Shown one piece after another: positions 33,583 to 43,844 of a stretch of DNA of 64,000 bases. The position numbers were made by a program, and so were the translations under genes. The notes under the pieces are model-generated. The model made no database searches and was not told where the DNA came from. It saw only the letters and a program-made list of their open reading frames with translations. This DNA is from Acanthosepion pharaonis (Eukaryota; Mollusca; Cephalopoda; Sepiida; Sepiidae): NCBI GenBank assembly GCA_903632075.3, contig CAHIKZ030005491.1, forward strand, positions 1,071,001-1,135,000. Direction: 5' to 3'. The stretch's first letter is position 1. Each line of letters opens with the position of its first letter.

Positions 33583-33614
<32 letters not shown>

Positions 33615-33805
33615 TTTTTTCTGTAGTTCCTTGCTAACAGCAAGCAGAAATATTTCGCCTCCTGATGATGGCCATTTCGGTCGAAACTAGTCGAGGAATT
33701 TAAATGGAATAATAATAATAATAAAAAAACGAAAGAATATTAATCTACAACCCAGTGTGTCTAATGATTTTAATTTTTTAATTTTTAATTTTCTTATTGT
33801 TCAAA
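33583..33805. other. (TA)n, T-run and unassigned sequence
   Basis: (TA)n at 33580-33597 runs into about 22 T. The following 33625-33800 contains 'cctgatgatggccatttcgg' near 33660 and no gene. Confidence 0.5.
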
Positions 33806-34185
33806 ATATATATATATATATATATATGAGACATGGTGGAGTAGTGGATAGCAGCTTGGATTGAGGAATCAGAGAGCTGAGTTTGAATTCCAGTTGAATC
33901 CATTACATTCACTTACCCTCTTCTTCTCCCTCCAGCTATGGATAAATAGCAGGACAGACTGGGTTCTATAGCCTTGGATGTCAACTGGTCTAGGAGAAGG
34001 ACTTTTGGTGACCTTTGTGGCATGTAGTGCACCAGGTCTCTGTATTCAGCCCTTCAAAAAGTTTGGTTGGTTCTGCACAAAGCTTTCACCACTATGATCA
34101 AATCATGTATGCAGGTGTCTGGGTTGTCAGTTCCTAGTAACTGAGCTGCTTGACCCTCATATACTGAATACAATGGTAGAATCCA

Positions 34186-34236
<51 letters not shown>
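33806..34236 (+). mobile_element. SINE1 between (TA)n tracts
   Basis: (TA)n at 33806-33827, tRNA-like head from 'acatggtggagtagtggata' (33831), B-box-like 'gagtttgaattccagttg', core with 'ccctccagctatggataaat', 3' part to 'gaatccacca' (34188), then (TA)n 34190-34236. It has the same boundaries as the copy at 14475-14890, so the TA tracts look like part of, or target of, the element. Confidence 0.75.
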
Positions 34237-34243
<7 letters not shown>

Positions 34244-34369
34244 GTGTGATTAGTTCTAAATAAGTAATTCTTTTCAATTTACTGACTCAAAAAAGGACTA
34301 ACCATCAAGTGCAAGATGAAATAAAATATGGCCATCAGCAACGGTGACTTTCTAACGGTAACTTTACCG

Positions 34370-34810
34370 GGATTGGTTAGTTTATTTATTTACTTGGATG
34401 AACAAATAAAGATAATCAACCCAAATAAACACAAATTAAAAACTGTTTCTGCCAAAATAATAGAATAAAACTCCAACAACCAACCCCCAAACGGAACAAA
34501 TAGCTTTAATTAAATTCTCAAACCCAAAAAAAAAACTATTAAATAAGTGATATAAACAAATTTTTAAAATAAATGACTTCCGGTAAAATAACCGCCATAA
34601 TAGACTACCCACAATGCACCACTGACCTGTATATGTATAAATAGCCGAGAAAAATAACAGCACACGTGGCCTGATGATTGCATATAGCATGAAACAGACT
34701 GTCGCCTCTAAGTGTTGACTTCTATGTTCACTTTTATATTTACACACACTTTATCTCTGATATCGAGCACTTTATCCCATAAATATAGCACACCTTAAGA
34801 CTATATTTTC

Positions 34811-34863
<53 letters not shown>
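34370..34863. mobile_element. right half of the long-TIR foldback element
   Basis: Part of the A-rich core, then 'agactacccacaatgcacca', 'aaatagccgagaaaaa', 'cacacgtggcctgatgattg' and the outer end with 'atcccataaatatagcacac', followed by (TA)n 34814-34863. It equals 16050-16376 plus the outer flank of the full element. The left inverted end is missing. Confidence 0.7.
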
Positions 34864-34868
<5 letters not shown>

Positions 34869-34899
34869 GGAGTGGTTCCAAATAAGTAATACTTTTCAA

Positions 34900-35175
34900 T
34901 TTACTGATCCAACAAAAGGATTAAATGTCAACTGCAAGAAGACATAAAGTATGGTAATCAACAAGAGAAAAACCCAAGATGCAAGTTACAAATTGGAGAT
35001 GTCAACATCAAGCACAGAAGTGTTATAAAGAGGATGTGAATTGATGCCAGTGGGCAGGAGCTTTAGCAAAAGAAGAAAACCTGCTAAGGGTCTCAAGGAT
35101 AGGAAGTTGTGGAGAACTATGATCTCTAATAGACATGACATATAGAAAAGAATTCTATGTCTGAATAAGGTATAT
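34900..35175 (+). mobile_element. RTE-class LINE, 3' fragments
   Basis: 34915-35020 matches the region around NCKKTECMVVSKR and KLQIGDV in degraded form. 35070-35160 matches the 3' end with GLKDRKLWRTMI (35085-35110) and the terminal 'acatgacatatagaa'. The middle is deleted. Confidence 0.55.
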
Positions 35176-35179
35176 TGAA

Positions 35180-35685
35180 GCAGTATTCATCCAAGCAAAA
35201 GCAAATACCTTTGGTAATAATATGAACCCACCTCTTCTCCCCCAGCCATAGGTTAATTAGTAAGGAATGTATTACTAAAACATTATCTCAAAAAAATAAT
35301 TTTTAGAATCTAAAAATATTTTCTGGCTTTAAATAACCTGCAAAGGGTTTATAAGCTGTAGAAAATGAATCAATCTATCAAATACTGATTAGCTGCACAG
35401 GCATGTCTTAAATTTTATTTACTTTCTCTGGAATATATCATGGTCACAAAGTGAGGGATCAGTTTATTTATTGTTATAATATAGAATTGAACCCCCCACT
35501 TTATATCTATATTAGAATTTCTTGTGTTTTTTTTGTTTTTTTATCAAGTTCTTATTATTATCACTAAACTATTGTTATCTCCAAACAAAAAAAAAATCTC
35601 TGAGAATCTAAAAATATTTTCTGGCTTTAAATAACCTGCAAAGTGTTGATAACTTAGAGAAAAATCAATCAATCCTAGATAGGGT
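35180..35685 (+). mobile_element. SINE2 core and two copies of its 3' tail
   Basis: 35200-35270 has the SINE core ('aaatacctttggtaataata', 'ttctcccccagccatagg'). The tail 'ttctggctttaaataacctg' with 'gaatctaaaaatat' occurs at 35308-35390 and again at 35598-35680, ending in 'atcaatcaatcc'. The second copy has no head. Confidence 0.55.
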
Positions 35686-35689
35686 AGCA

Positions 35690-36000
35690 GGAGAAAAAGA
35701 GATTAACTGCAAGAAAACAGAAAATATGATCATTAGCAAAAGAAAAAGTGGAAGATGTGAGCTATAAATGAAAGATGTTGACATCAAGCAAGTTCAGAAG
35801 TTTAAATATCTGGGAAGTATTTTAACGAAGGATGGAAAATGTAGCACTGTAAGCTTCATAAATAACTTAGCCCTGTCCACTATTATCATAACAAAAAAAT
35901 TGTCATCTAGTGTCACCAGTGCAAGGGAGATAACTCTAAAAAGCCAAAAGTTACAGACATTACAGACAGAAAACTTAGAAACATGCATATCATATGTAGA
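35690..36000 (+). mobile_element. RTE-class LINE fragment
   Basis: The plus strand encodes INCKKTE..MIISKRK, then KDVDIKQVQKFKYLGSILTKDGKCST (35775-35848), the conserved post-RT segment of the RTE family. After 35860 the homology ends in unrelated sequence. The QVQ.FKYLG block is well kept. Confidence 0.7.
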
Positions 36001-37344
36001 GTAATTAACAATATTCCTCATGATTCTTGTTTGTTGATCAAATATTAATTCCTAACATTAACATTTTTTCAGAATTATTTTCATCCTTAAAAACAAGACA
36101 AACATAATTTTATTTCTTATGAAACGGCTCAATAAGTCTATTCATGAAATTTCATGAATAATGTTTAAGATGCTAATTAGCTGAATGTAAAGCAAATCCT
36201 TACATAATCAAGTTCTGAGCTTAGTGCTAAATCCTAGTGATTAGAAAGGCTTTGCATAAACCCAGCTAAGGCTTCTCCGTACATCTTGTAGGAGACCCTC
36301 AGTTAGAATTAAAACTGTTTGCCCACAAAATGACCTGTAATTAGTCCGGCAATTTGCAACACTTTCTAAAACCAGAATTGTCAAGAGGCAAAGAAGGAGG
36401 AACTCAGCTGACCAGGGTTGGCTGTCCCACGAATAATTTCTATTGATTCCTGTAAAGATTTATATCATGCAGCCAGATTCCTGGGTCTGTGAATCAATAT
36501 TCTACAAGGGAATGCCTCATTGTGTTATTTTAGAACAAAAATTCTAATTTACCATTTCAATTGTGTATGCGTGGAAATGAGTGGGAATACTGGATTACAT
36601 GTATTAAGATGGTCACTTTTTGCAGTATACAGTGATTCATTGGTCCTGTTCTTTTGTCTTTGTTGTATCATTCACAATATATTAGTTTTACTTATCTCAT
36701 ATTTTCTTCAGGTATCTGGTTTCTTGAAAGCAATTAGTTCATTTCCAGGGTGAAGTAGTATAGAAATATACAAGGTTTGTCTAGAAACCAGTTAGTCATA
36801 CTGAATATCTCAAGAACAAGCCTTGATGTAGCTTGATAACCAATCAGAGGTGACTTGACTATGCATGCTTGAATAAACACTCTTCTCTGGGGTGACTCAG
36901 TCAGCAGTGAGGTGCCATTGAGCAAACTTGCGTGTTGTGTGACCATCATATTCCCAATGACTGATTTTGCCAATTTTAAGAGAAAATAATGACATAATCA
37001 AGATGTTGATATTCTAAACCACTTCAAATAAAAGGCTAGGAAGGAAACCCCATCAATACTGGAAAGAGCTATAACAGCTACTGGACTTGAGAAACTAGGT
37101 TTTCTAAAAATTGTTTTAAGAGAAAGATTTTATAAATTTCAACTGAAAGTGGCAAATATATAACTATTTAGTCCCCACTACATGCCATGAGAGGTTTTAC
37201 TAAAATTAGTCTGACAGGGCCACAAGTATTGGGAACCCAGTGATAATCAAGCACATTAGGCATCTGTCAGTCACAGGAGGCTATGGAATTGAGTTCTAGA
37301 TGTTGTCTAAGGTGTAGTATCCATCATGTTTTGATCTATCTATT
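36001..37344. other. mostly unassigned; possible old DNA-transposon remnant
   Basis: No domain is secure. 36770-37150 contains evenly composed sequence with frames such as RKETPSILERAITATGLEKL (37045-37105), which could be a transposase relic, but I cannot name it. The rest is AT-rich. Confidence 0.3.
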
Positions 37345-37740
37345 TGAGAAATACTTTGTGCAGATTGATTTGCTTTCTATGGCTTATAAACACTTTTCAG
37401 GTTATTTAAAGCCAGAAAATACTGTTAGATTGTAAGAATTGTTTTTGAGATAATAATGCTTTAGTGATACAAGTCTTACTAATTAACCTATAGCTGGAGG
37501 GAGAAGAGGTGGATTCATATCTTTCCCAAGAGTATTTCAGTGTAAGTGAATATAACACAACTTGAATTGCAATTCAGCTCTCTGATTAAGAATTTCAAGC
37601 CATTATGCATTACATCACTCATACATCTAAGTTTACAGCACTTGGTATTCCCAAGTGGTCACCTATATAGGTACTGACCAGGCTTGTTGTTGCTTAACTT
37701 TGTACAGGAACTGGTGTTTCAATGTGATATGGGTGTAAGC
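37345..37740 (-). mobile_element. SINE2: most complete 5S/tRNA chimeric copy
   Basis: Minus strand, 5' to 3': a 5S rRNA-like head (37740 to 37632; the plus strand shows 'tacagcacttggtattccca' and 'aggtactgaccaggcttg', matching the reversed 5S 3' half and A-box region, with a deletion in the 5' half); a tRNA-like region (37625-37540) with degenerate boxes; the core with 'gggaaagatatgaatccacc'; 'taattagtaagacttgtatc'; and a tail 'ggctttaaataacctg' ending in 'caaatcaatctg'. Total is about 396 bp. The order, 5S then tRNA-like then core then tail, repeats at 10998-11300. Confidence 0.65.
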
Positions 37741-37744
37741 CTAC

Positions 37745-38075
37745 TTTGTGAAGATGAAGCTTGATGCTTGTTTTTCTGTCAAACTTGAACTTTGCCATTT
37801 TCCCTTTTGGATGTTGAGCAAATGTCACTTTGGACATAAAGAGGCCTTTATGCACTGTCCACCTCCAGGATGATTGCCCAAAGGCTACAGCTTCCCAAAT
37901 GTTTGGGTTGATATGTTGGCCTCTTTTGCTGATGTCTTTGTATAGTTGGGATCTGCCTACAAAGCATATCCCCCTGTACCAGCTCTCAATACAGGGTGGG
38001 GGGGGTCCCTGGGTATTTGCCTGTCATCTTTTTGCATGATATGTATCTGAGCCAGGGCAAGCATCTTGGCTTTAA
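37745..38075 (-). mobile_element. LINE family C, C-terminal fragment
   Basis: Minus-strand frames read DISKRGQHINPNIWEAVAFG (37950-37890), SSWRWTVHKGLF and FAQHPKGKMAKFKFDRKT. These are the extreme C-terminus of a non-LTR element of the RPHLRFKD...WE.LA.DR..WR type. The upstream part (37990-38070) has a G-run of 9 and a broken frame. It abuts the RTE element at 38085. Confidence 0.6.
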
Positions 38076-38084
38076 CAGTGCATA

Positions 38085-39350
38085 CAAGTTAGAAATTGCA
38101 GCCCACTTTTTTCTATGTGCTATGTCCCCTCGAGATGTTGGTGATTATGACTCTCCACAATTTCCTGTCCTTTGTAGCTCTTAATTATTTTTTCTTTAGT
38201 AAACCTTGTTCTGCCATACATTTACTCAAGTGTGCTAGGTAGGTTATGCACTGTTTTTTGCATCCCACTTTCCTGTGAGTATTAAATTTTCCAAGCTGTC
38301 TTTTCTCATTATGTGCCTCATAAATTTCAACTATCTCTTCCTAATGTTAAGTCTAAGTGTCCATTTTGTTTTCATTTTCTCTACAACTTTATTGATGCTC
38401 AAATGTTTGGTCTATGGTATTCTCAGCATCCTTCTGTAGAACCACATTTCTGTTGTTTCATGTCTGTTCTTCATTTATGAGGAGATTGTCCAGCATTTAC
38501 TGCCACATCGGAGGATTGTTATTACATTACAGTTCAGTCTTCTTTTCTTTGTTTCTAATGAAATTTTTCTCTTTCACTATGCCAATGTCTCTTTAGATTT
38601 ATGTGTTGCACTTTCTGTTAAAACAATTCCCAGATATTTAAATTGTTGTACTTGTTTGATTTTATTATTTCCAATTTGTAATTTGCATGTTGGGTTGTCA
38701 CTTTTGCTAACAACCATGCATTCTATCTTCATTGCATTGATGTTTAGTCCTGTCTTTTCTCTTTCCTTCACTAACTTCCATAGGTCTTGTTGCTGTTTCT
38801 TTGTCTGCTATCAACACTATGTAATCTGCTTATATTATTAAGACTGTAGCTGCCAATAATAAATACTCATAGGACTTCTAATTTCCTCAGAATCACCTCA
38901 CTATATAGGTTGAATAAGTCCAGTGAGAAGACACATCCTTGCCTTACATTCTTTTCTATTTTTGTATATTTACTGGATTCCTTTTCTATCCGTATGCAGG
39001 CAGTTTGCTGGCAGCATAGGTTCTGGATTATTTTAGTATCTGTCCTAAATATATGAAGGTTACCTAGCAGTTCCAACAGATGTTTAGGGTGTACTTTATC
39101 AAACGCTTTTGCATAATCTATAAAACACACTCCTGCTTTTGTATTGTTCTTTCTGATATCATTTGGAGCATAAATATTGCATTCCCTGTACCAGTGTCAT
39201 CAACAAACCTGCATTGTTCTTGTCCTACTTCTGGTCTGATACTCCTAAATGCTCTGTTCACCAGAATTTAGATGATAAGATTTGTTACATAGCTCATTAG
39301 GCTGATTGTACAATCGAGTTCACATTCATTTATAACTGGCTTCTTAGGCA
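38085..39350 (-). mobile_element. RTE-class LINE, reverse transcriptase and C-terminus
   Basis: The longest retroelement piece here. On the minus strand, 39130-38867 encodes CFIDYAKAFDKVHPKHLLEL (first catalytic D), ACIRIE, and VRQGCVFSLDLFNLYSEVILRKLE. The YADD box near 38835-38803 reads stop-A-D-Y, so the catalytic site is lost. 38771-38577 encodes ECMVVSKSD, KQVQQFKYLGIVLTE. 38560-38400 holds a degraded ECWTIS and RRM region. The 3' end at about 38170-38100 includes the RKLW block. A 5' part (39130-39345) keeps NAIF-type RT sequence in broken frames. Confidence 0.8.
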
Positions 39351-39430
39351 GTGTTATGAAAATAAATCTACTTGGGTCTTCCAGTATATCACCAGTGTTA
39401 TGTCTATATTTCTGAGATTAGGTATTATGT

Positions 39431-39960
39431 ACACTATTTACATTATTCTGATTATTGTCCTCATTTTTTGTCGCCATATTTATTACAACATTTCAGCTGT
39501 TGTACACTCCGGTCTTCTTCAGCTGGTTGGAATGTCAAACTGAACCTTTATTTTGCTCACTGGGGTAGACTCTTCTAGTTCCACGTGCCATGTTTAATGG
39601 ATGTCAGTTATCAGTTATCTCCTGTTAATTCCCCTCTGCAAGTTCTCCACTGCCTTAAGAACACATGGCACAGTGGATAAAGGCATTGGTTAGATTCAGT
39701 GACAGGACCCAAAGAGTGTGAGTTCAATACCCAGTTAAGGTAGTGGAGAACTTGCAGAGGGGAATTAACAGGAGATAACTGATAACTGACATCCATCAAA
39801 CATGGCACTTGGAACTAGAACAGTCTACCCCAGTGAGTGAAATAAAGGGTTCAGTTCGATATTCCAACCACCTGAAGAAGGCCGGAGCATACAACGGCCA
39901 AAATGTAATAAATACGGCAACAAAGATGAGGACAATAGTCCGAATAATGTAAACCAGTGT
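39431..39960. mobile_element. SINE3 inverted dimer with tRNA-like loop
   Basis: Left arm 39431-39659 is the reverse complement of right arm 39735-39960 over about 228 bp with scattered mismatches. The 75-bp loop (39660-39734) has a tRNA-like head on the plus strand: 'tggcacagtggataaaggc' (A-box-like, 39666) and 'gtgagttcaatacc' (B-box-like, 39718). The right arm is then a full SINE body, ending 'aagatgaggacaatagtccg'. The left arm is a headless copy in opposite orientation. Tails recur at 4230, 17465, 20771, 40120 and 51519. Confidence 0.75.
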
Positions 39961-40259
39961 TGTATATTTGATTTATTTTGTCTGTAGTTCTCTTATATTC
40001 AAGTGACAAGCACTATTCTATTATTTTATATTTTTTTAAATTTAGCATTGTCTGGCACAACATTACAAGCATAGAGCACCCTATAAGATTTAAAAATGAA
40101 CATTTTTATAACATTTACACTATTTACATGTGAACTATTGTCCTTATCTTTGTTGTTATTATCACAACATTTCAACAATTGTGCCCTCTCGCCTTGATCA
40201 TGTGTATGTTGATCCGAGTAACCTACAGTTTATAACAAGTTTAATTTTTTTCTTTCCAG
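39961..40259. other. unassigned, with SINE3 tail fragment
   Basis: 40115-40220 (minus) has the SINE3 tail phrases 'ttacactatttacatgtgaa' and 'cacaacatttcaacaattgt'. The rest is unassigned. Confidence 0.45.
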
Positions 40260-40302
40260 GTTACCAAACTGATGATTCAGCAAGCAATAGTTCCTGTGAG
40301 AG
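40260..40302 (+). other. possible 43-nt internal exon (weak)
   Basis: A pyrimidine-rich tract and 'tctttccag' precede position 40260, and 'gtaagtgta' follows 40302, so both borders match spliceosomal consensus well. The 43 nt is open in two of three frames (for example YQTDDSASNSSCE). There is no homology I recognise and no partner exon within the window, so this may be chance. If real, it would be a small exon of a plus-strand host gene whose other exons lie outside. Confidence 0.2.
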
Positions 40303-40738
40303 GTAAGTGTATTTATATTTTCAAAATGGTGCACCAGAAACAGTAACAAATGAACTCTTAAATGTTATAATTGGCTTTGTATAGAATTGGTTCCACTAAA
40401 TTCTAAAATCATTATTCTAATTGAACCTCCAGATTTTATTCAAGGAATAAATACAGACTTATTAAAAGGCCCTTCATAACAAAAAAAGAAACAATTTATA
40501 ACAAAAAATAAGGCAACAAAAAATATATAATACTGCAAATTGGTAATTCTCATAAATACCAAAATATAACAATTTAAAACAGCTAAACTGGTTTATCAGT
40601 CCTCTCTCATTAGAGGAAAAATTGAAAAAATGTGCACAGTGACTAAAAAATATGCAACCCCAGACTAATGTTCTATGGAAGCAAAAATATTAACATTAAA
40701 GACTTATTACCATTAAACCCTCTTTGATTGGTAGGACT
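40303..40738. other. no gene recognised
   Basis: A-rich, unassigned. 40500-40738 may be the 3' untranslated part of the Penelope-like fragment on the minus strand. Confidence 0.35.
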
Positions 40739-41052
40739 TAATATATACTGATTCCAAAACCTTCTAAGTACTGAGAAAATATCCAGACTATAAAACCTAA
40801 CAGACTACTGGTTTTTAATCAAATGTTCAGCTATCACTGTACTTGATGCATTAATGCACTTATGTAAATTTTCCAGCTTTCCCTTATGAATATTGGCTGT
40901 TACAAGCCAGTTGATCCATATATCCAACCTTTGACCAGTTCTGCCTGCATAGTCAGCATCACACTGACATCTGAATTTATAAATTACAAAACTAATATGA
41001 TGTGTAGGCAAAATATCATTCCAGATCTGTCTCAATATTGTAAACTTTAAAT
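40739..41052 (-). mobile_element. Penelope-like element GIY-YIG endonuclease relic
   Basis: A minus-strand open frame (41035-40805) encodes HHISFVIYKFRCQCDADYAG, then RTGQRLDIWINWLV and HKCINASSTVIAEHLI. This is the pattern of a GIY-YIG-type domain as found at the C-terminus of Penelope-like retroelements (YKF.C.C...Y.GRT.QRL..RI). YIG reads YAG here. After the stop at 40805 a second frame has QKVLESVYIKSY (about 40770-40735), matching the family's final VLE..YI block. The reverse transcriptase is missing. Confidence 0.7.
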
Positions 41053-41480
41053 ATAATGGTTAAAATTTGCATGTATCAATTTTTGTTGTGTGGGCATCAC
41101 ATGTTTACCTTAGTGTCTGTCTATGAGTGTGTATTAAAAATTGGGTTTATTAGTGTATTTTAATCACATGATAAATATGATGAACATGAAATGTTAAATT
41201 TATAAAAGTTTTACTACTTGGTCTTTATTTAGTATCTTGAGATTCAGGATAAAATCAAGAATCTGCATTATTATCAGTCTAACACTGGCATCTCAGTTCC
41301 AATCATTTTCCAATTTTTGTAACGTAGCTTCCCTGTAACTTTTCTACAAACAGTTTCATATTTATTCTGATGTGCTTATCTCTTTAGTATCTTGACTTTA
41401 TGAATTTAAGAAACATACTAGATTTGGCAGCTAGATTATGTCATTTTATTGTTGATTTTCAAAAATGTTTCCTTGAATCC
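41053..41480 (+). mobile_element. unassigned stretch, then LINE A fragment
   Basis: 41053-41270 is unassigned. 41275-41475 on the plus strand holds a degraded family A C-terminus: LTSQFQSFSNFCNVASL, LFYKQFH and LYEFKKHTRFGS, with stops. Confidence 0.5.
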
Positions 41481-41894
41481 TGTTTTTCTTGTCTTTTCTC
41501 CTCAGAACCGATCTACATCTTCTGAGGAAAAATAAACAAATGTTAAATAAAATTTCAGAGTTTAGGCAGAGATATCAGAAACATATATCAATTTAATTGC
41601 ACTGACATCACAAAAGTTTAGTTTGTTTAATGATTGAGCCATTTTTCCAATAATTTAACAACAGAAACCTTCTGATTCGGTTTAAAGTTTTTGTTTCATT
41701 AATTCTTTAGGAATAGAACAAGTCTCATAATCATCTTTTAATAATATTATTGCGTGACATTATTCATTGTCTACAATTCTGAAAAAAATCATTAACTTTC
41801 TAAATTTGCAGTTAGGTCTAATTGAACTACTGCTTCATGATCTTCAAGGCTAAGGATTAATCATTATTTCCCTCACTTATACACACAAATGGCC
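41481..41894. other. no gene recognised
   Basis: Unassigned AT-rich sequence. Confidence 0.4.
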
Positions 41895-41951
41895 TCCTAC
41901 TGTAACCTACCTTGAATAGCCCCTGGGCCTCATAAAGGATGACTCTCACTG

Positions 41952-41990
<39 letters not shown>
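41895..41990 (+). mobile_element. LINE B 3' tail and (TA)n
   Basis: The phrase 'taccttgaatagcccctggg' followed by 'cctcataaaggatgactctc' resembles the family B terminus. A (TA)n tract follows at 41956-41990. Confidence 0.4.
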
Positions 41991-41993
<3 letters not shown>

Positions 41994-42345
41994 AAAATGG
42001 TAATTACATATGACTCAACCTAATATCTATTTACAGGCCTGATTAATCATTGTCAATCCACTACCTTTTGAATTGAACATTGTTGTATATTATCCACTTT
42101 TCATTACCCTCCCTCATATTACTGAAAGATTTGTTTGGAAGATAGATTCATCATGAAAATTGATACCTGGAAATGGAAATTACTTATGACTCAACCTAAT
42201 ATCTGTCCACAGGCCTGATTAATCGTTGTTAATCCACTGCCTTTTGAATTGAACATTGTTGTATATTATCCACTTTTCATTACCCCTTCTGATGTCTCTA
42301 AGGAAACCTTTGTTTGGATAATACATAATCAATGCATGCTTTTTT
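41991..42345 (+). repeat. 176-bp tandem duplication with mariner-like end sequence
   Basis: Two copies start about 41991 and 42167. Each begins with 'atgactcaacctaatat' (42010 and 42186), which is the reversed terminal repeat motif of mariner elements, and shares 'caggcctgattaatc' and 'gaattgaacattgttgtata'. The same terminal phrase ends the transposase fragment at 43066. Confidence 0.7.
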
Positions 42346-42457
42346 TTTCAAATGCAAATCATTTATGCAATGTCTTAAATGTTCCAAACCTGGTAGTAAG
42401 GATTATATTATCAATCAACAAAAACAGCGTTTATTTAATGAAGATGGAAAAACAAAG

Positions 42458-42462
<5 letters not shown>

Positions 42463-42511
<49 letters not shown>
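42463..42511. repeat. (TA)n microsatellite
   Basis: TA run of about 47 bp. Confidence 0.95.
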
Positions 42512-42512
<1 letters not shown>

Positions 42513-42845
42513 ATGGGGCCTCGAGTCTCGAATCTTCCCTGAGATGGTGTCACAATAAAAGCACTCAGCGTACTTGGACTACTGTTAGCATCTGAGTTGT
42601 GTATCAGCAAGAGCACCTGGCTTTGTAAAACCTTGCCTGAAATTATGAAAGACTCAGTATGTTGACAGGCATATGTAGAGAGGTAAACTGAGATCCTCTG
42701 TCAGGCAGAACACACCTTGCTTTGTGGGAGATTAATCCTGGGTCAGTGTGATGATGATGTGTCAGTCTGTTCTTTCTCATCTGTCATATTGACCTGAGCT
42801 TACACCAAGTAATTACTAACATTTTTAATCTTGGGAAAATGCTTT
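42512..42845. other. GC-richer unassigned repeat
   Basis: Begins sharply after the (TA)n tract with 'ggatggggcctcgagtctcg' and is less AT-rich than its surroundings, suggesting an inserted repeat. No coding frame or second copy was found here. Confidence 0.4.
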
Positions 42846-43066
42846 GACAGGGGCAACTTTCTCTAATGAAAACCAGATCGAAGATTTTGTTAAAAATCTT
42901 TTCACATCAGAACCTGTGGAACTGTATGTAAAATGTATTGAAAAGTTACCTGATGAGTGGGGAGAAGGCATTGCAGGTAATGGGGAATATATTTAAATAA
43001 AATGTAATTGTATTTTAAAGAATAAAATTGATAAACGAAAATGGAGATGTTTATGACTCAACCTAA
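42846..43066 (+). mobile_element. mariner transposase C-terminus with 3' terminal repeat
   Basis: The plus strand encodes IEDFVKNLFTSEPVELYVKC, then IEKLPDEWGEGIAGNGEYI and a stop at about 42991. This is the C-terminus of a mariner transposase (family pattern FF..KP..FY..GI.KLP.RW.K....NGEYI). After 60 bp comes 'tgactcaacctaata' (43051-43066), the expected terminal repeat. The upstream catalytic domain is missing. Chance splice-like 'acag' and 'gtaatg' at the ends make this look like an exon. Confidence 0.8.
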
Positions 43067-43844
43067 TAGTTTATGGAATGTGTATGTAAATGTCACAACT
43101 ATTATGGGTAAGCAGTAGTAGAATTCTTCACAATTCTTCATAATTCTTCTGAATAGAAAATTTATGTGCCCCAAAACAGAAACTACAATTCAAAAGAAAT
43201 TTGTACTTCTGGAACATTCTAACCATTTTTTCTGGCCATGCATGTGAATTCTTCCACCCCAGTACGTGTAACAGGTGGCATTGGTTGACAGTATGAACGT
43301 TCATAGGTATCACTTCTCAAGAATGGGGTGGAGATCAGGAGACTTTTGTTGAATGGAGCTGGATATCATATTTCTTTTGGATATTCATGGGTACTCATTG
43401 GCATCTGCGGATGAAGCTGAAAAGAAAGAGAATGAAACCAATTGGAAAAAATATCATGTCTCTGTGTAAGTGGTTAGTGAAAAGCATGTGTTTGGTCGAG
43501 CATGTAGATATTGGGGTAGGAGTTCAACCTATTTCAGTTTTCCAGTTAAATGTAAAATTGGGTGTTTAACAGATAAAAACATTTACTTTATTCCAAAGAA
43601 TATTCTGAATATTATCAGATCATCTATGGAATTTTCCTGTGTTACCATAAATAAAATATTTCTCTTTATGTCTTTTCTGTGTTCGAATTGACCAAGACAC
43701 TTATTATTATAATAAATATTTGCGAAACTATGTCATTTTGCCCAGAGAAAAATTTAAATATAGTAACACAGAAAAATGTTCTGTAACATAATTCAAATGC
43801 AACATCAAAATGAAGAAAAAGTTATTTACAATATTTACACATTA
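43067..43844. other. no gene recognised
   Basis: Two overlapping frames (43387-43569; 43340-43467 in another frame, DIHGYSLASADEAEKK) and a minus-strand frame (43313-43128) are open but match nothing I know. Repeat-derived coding debris is possible. Confidence 0.35.

Noticed and set aside
39660..39734. tRNA gene
   Set aside because: A- and B-box-like sequences are present, but no cloverleaf with a proper acceptor stem can be drawn; it is a SINE head.
42846..42975. Host exon with splice-like borders
   Set aside because: The translation is the C-terminus of a mariner transposase, with stop and terminal repeat following.
43387..43569. Lysine-rich open frame as a gene
   Set aside because: No recognisable domain, another frame overlaps it equally well, and it lies between transposon remnants.
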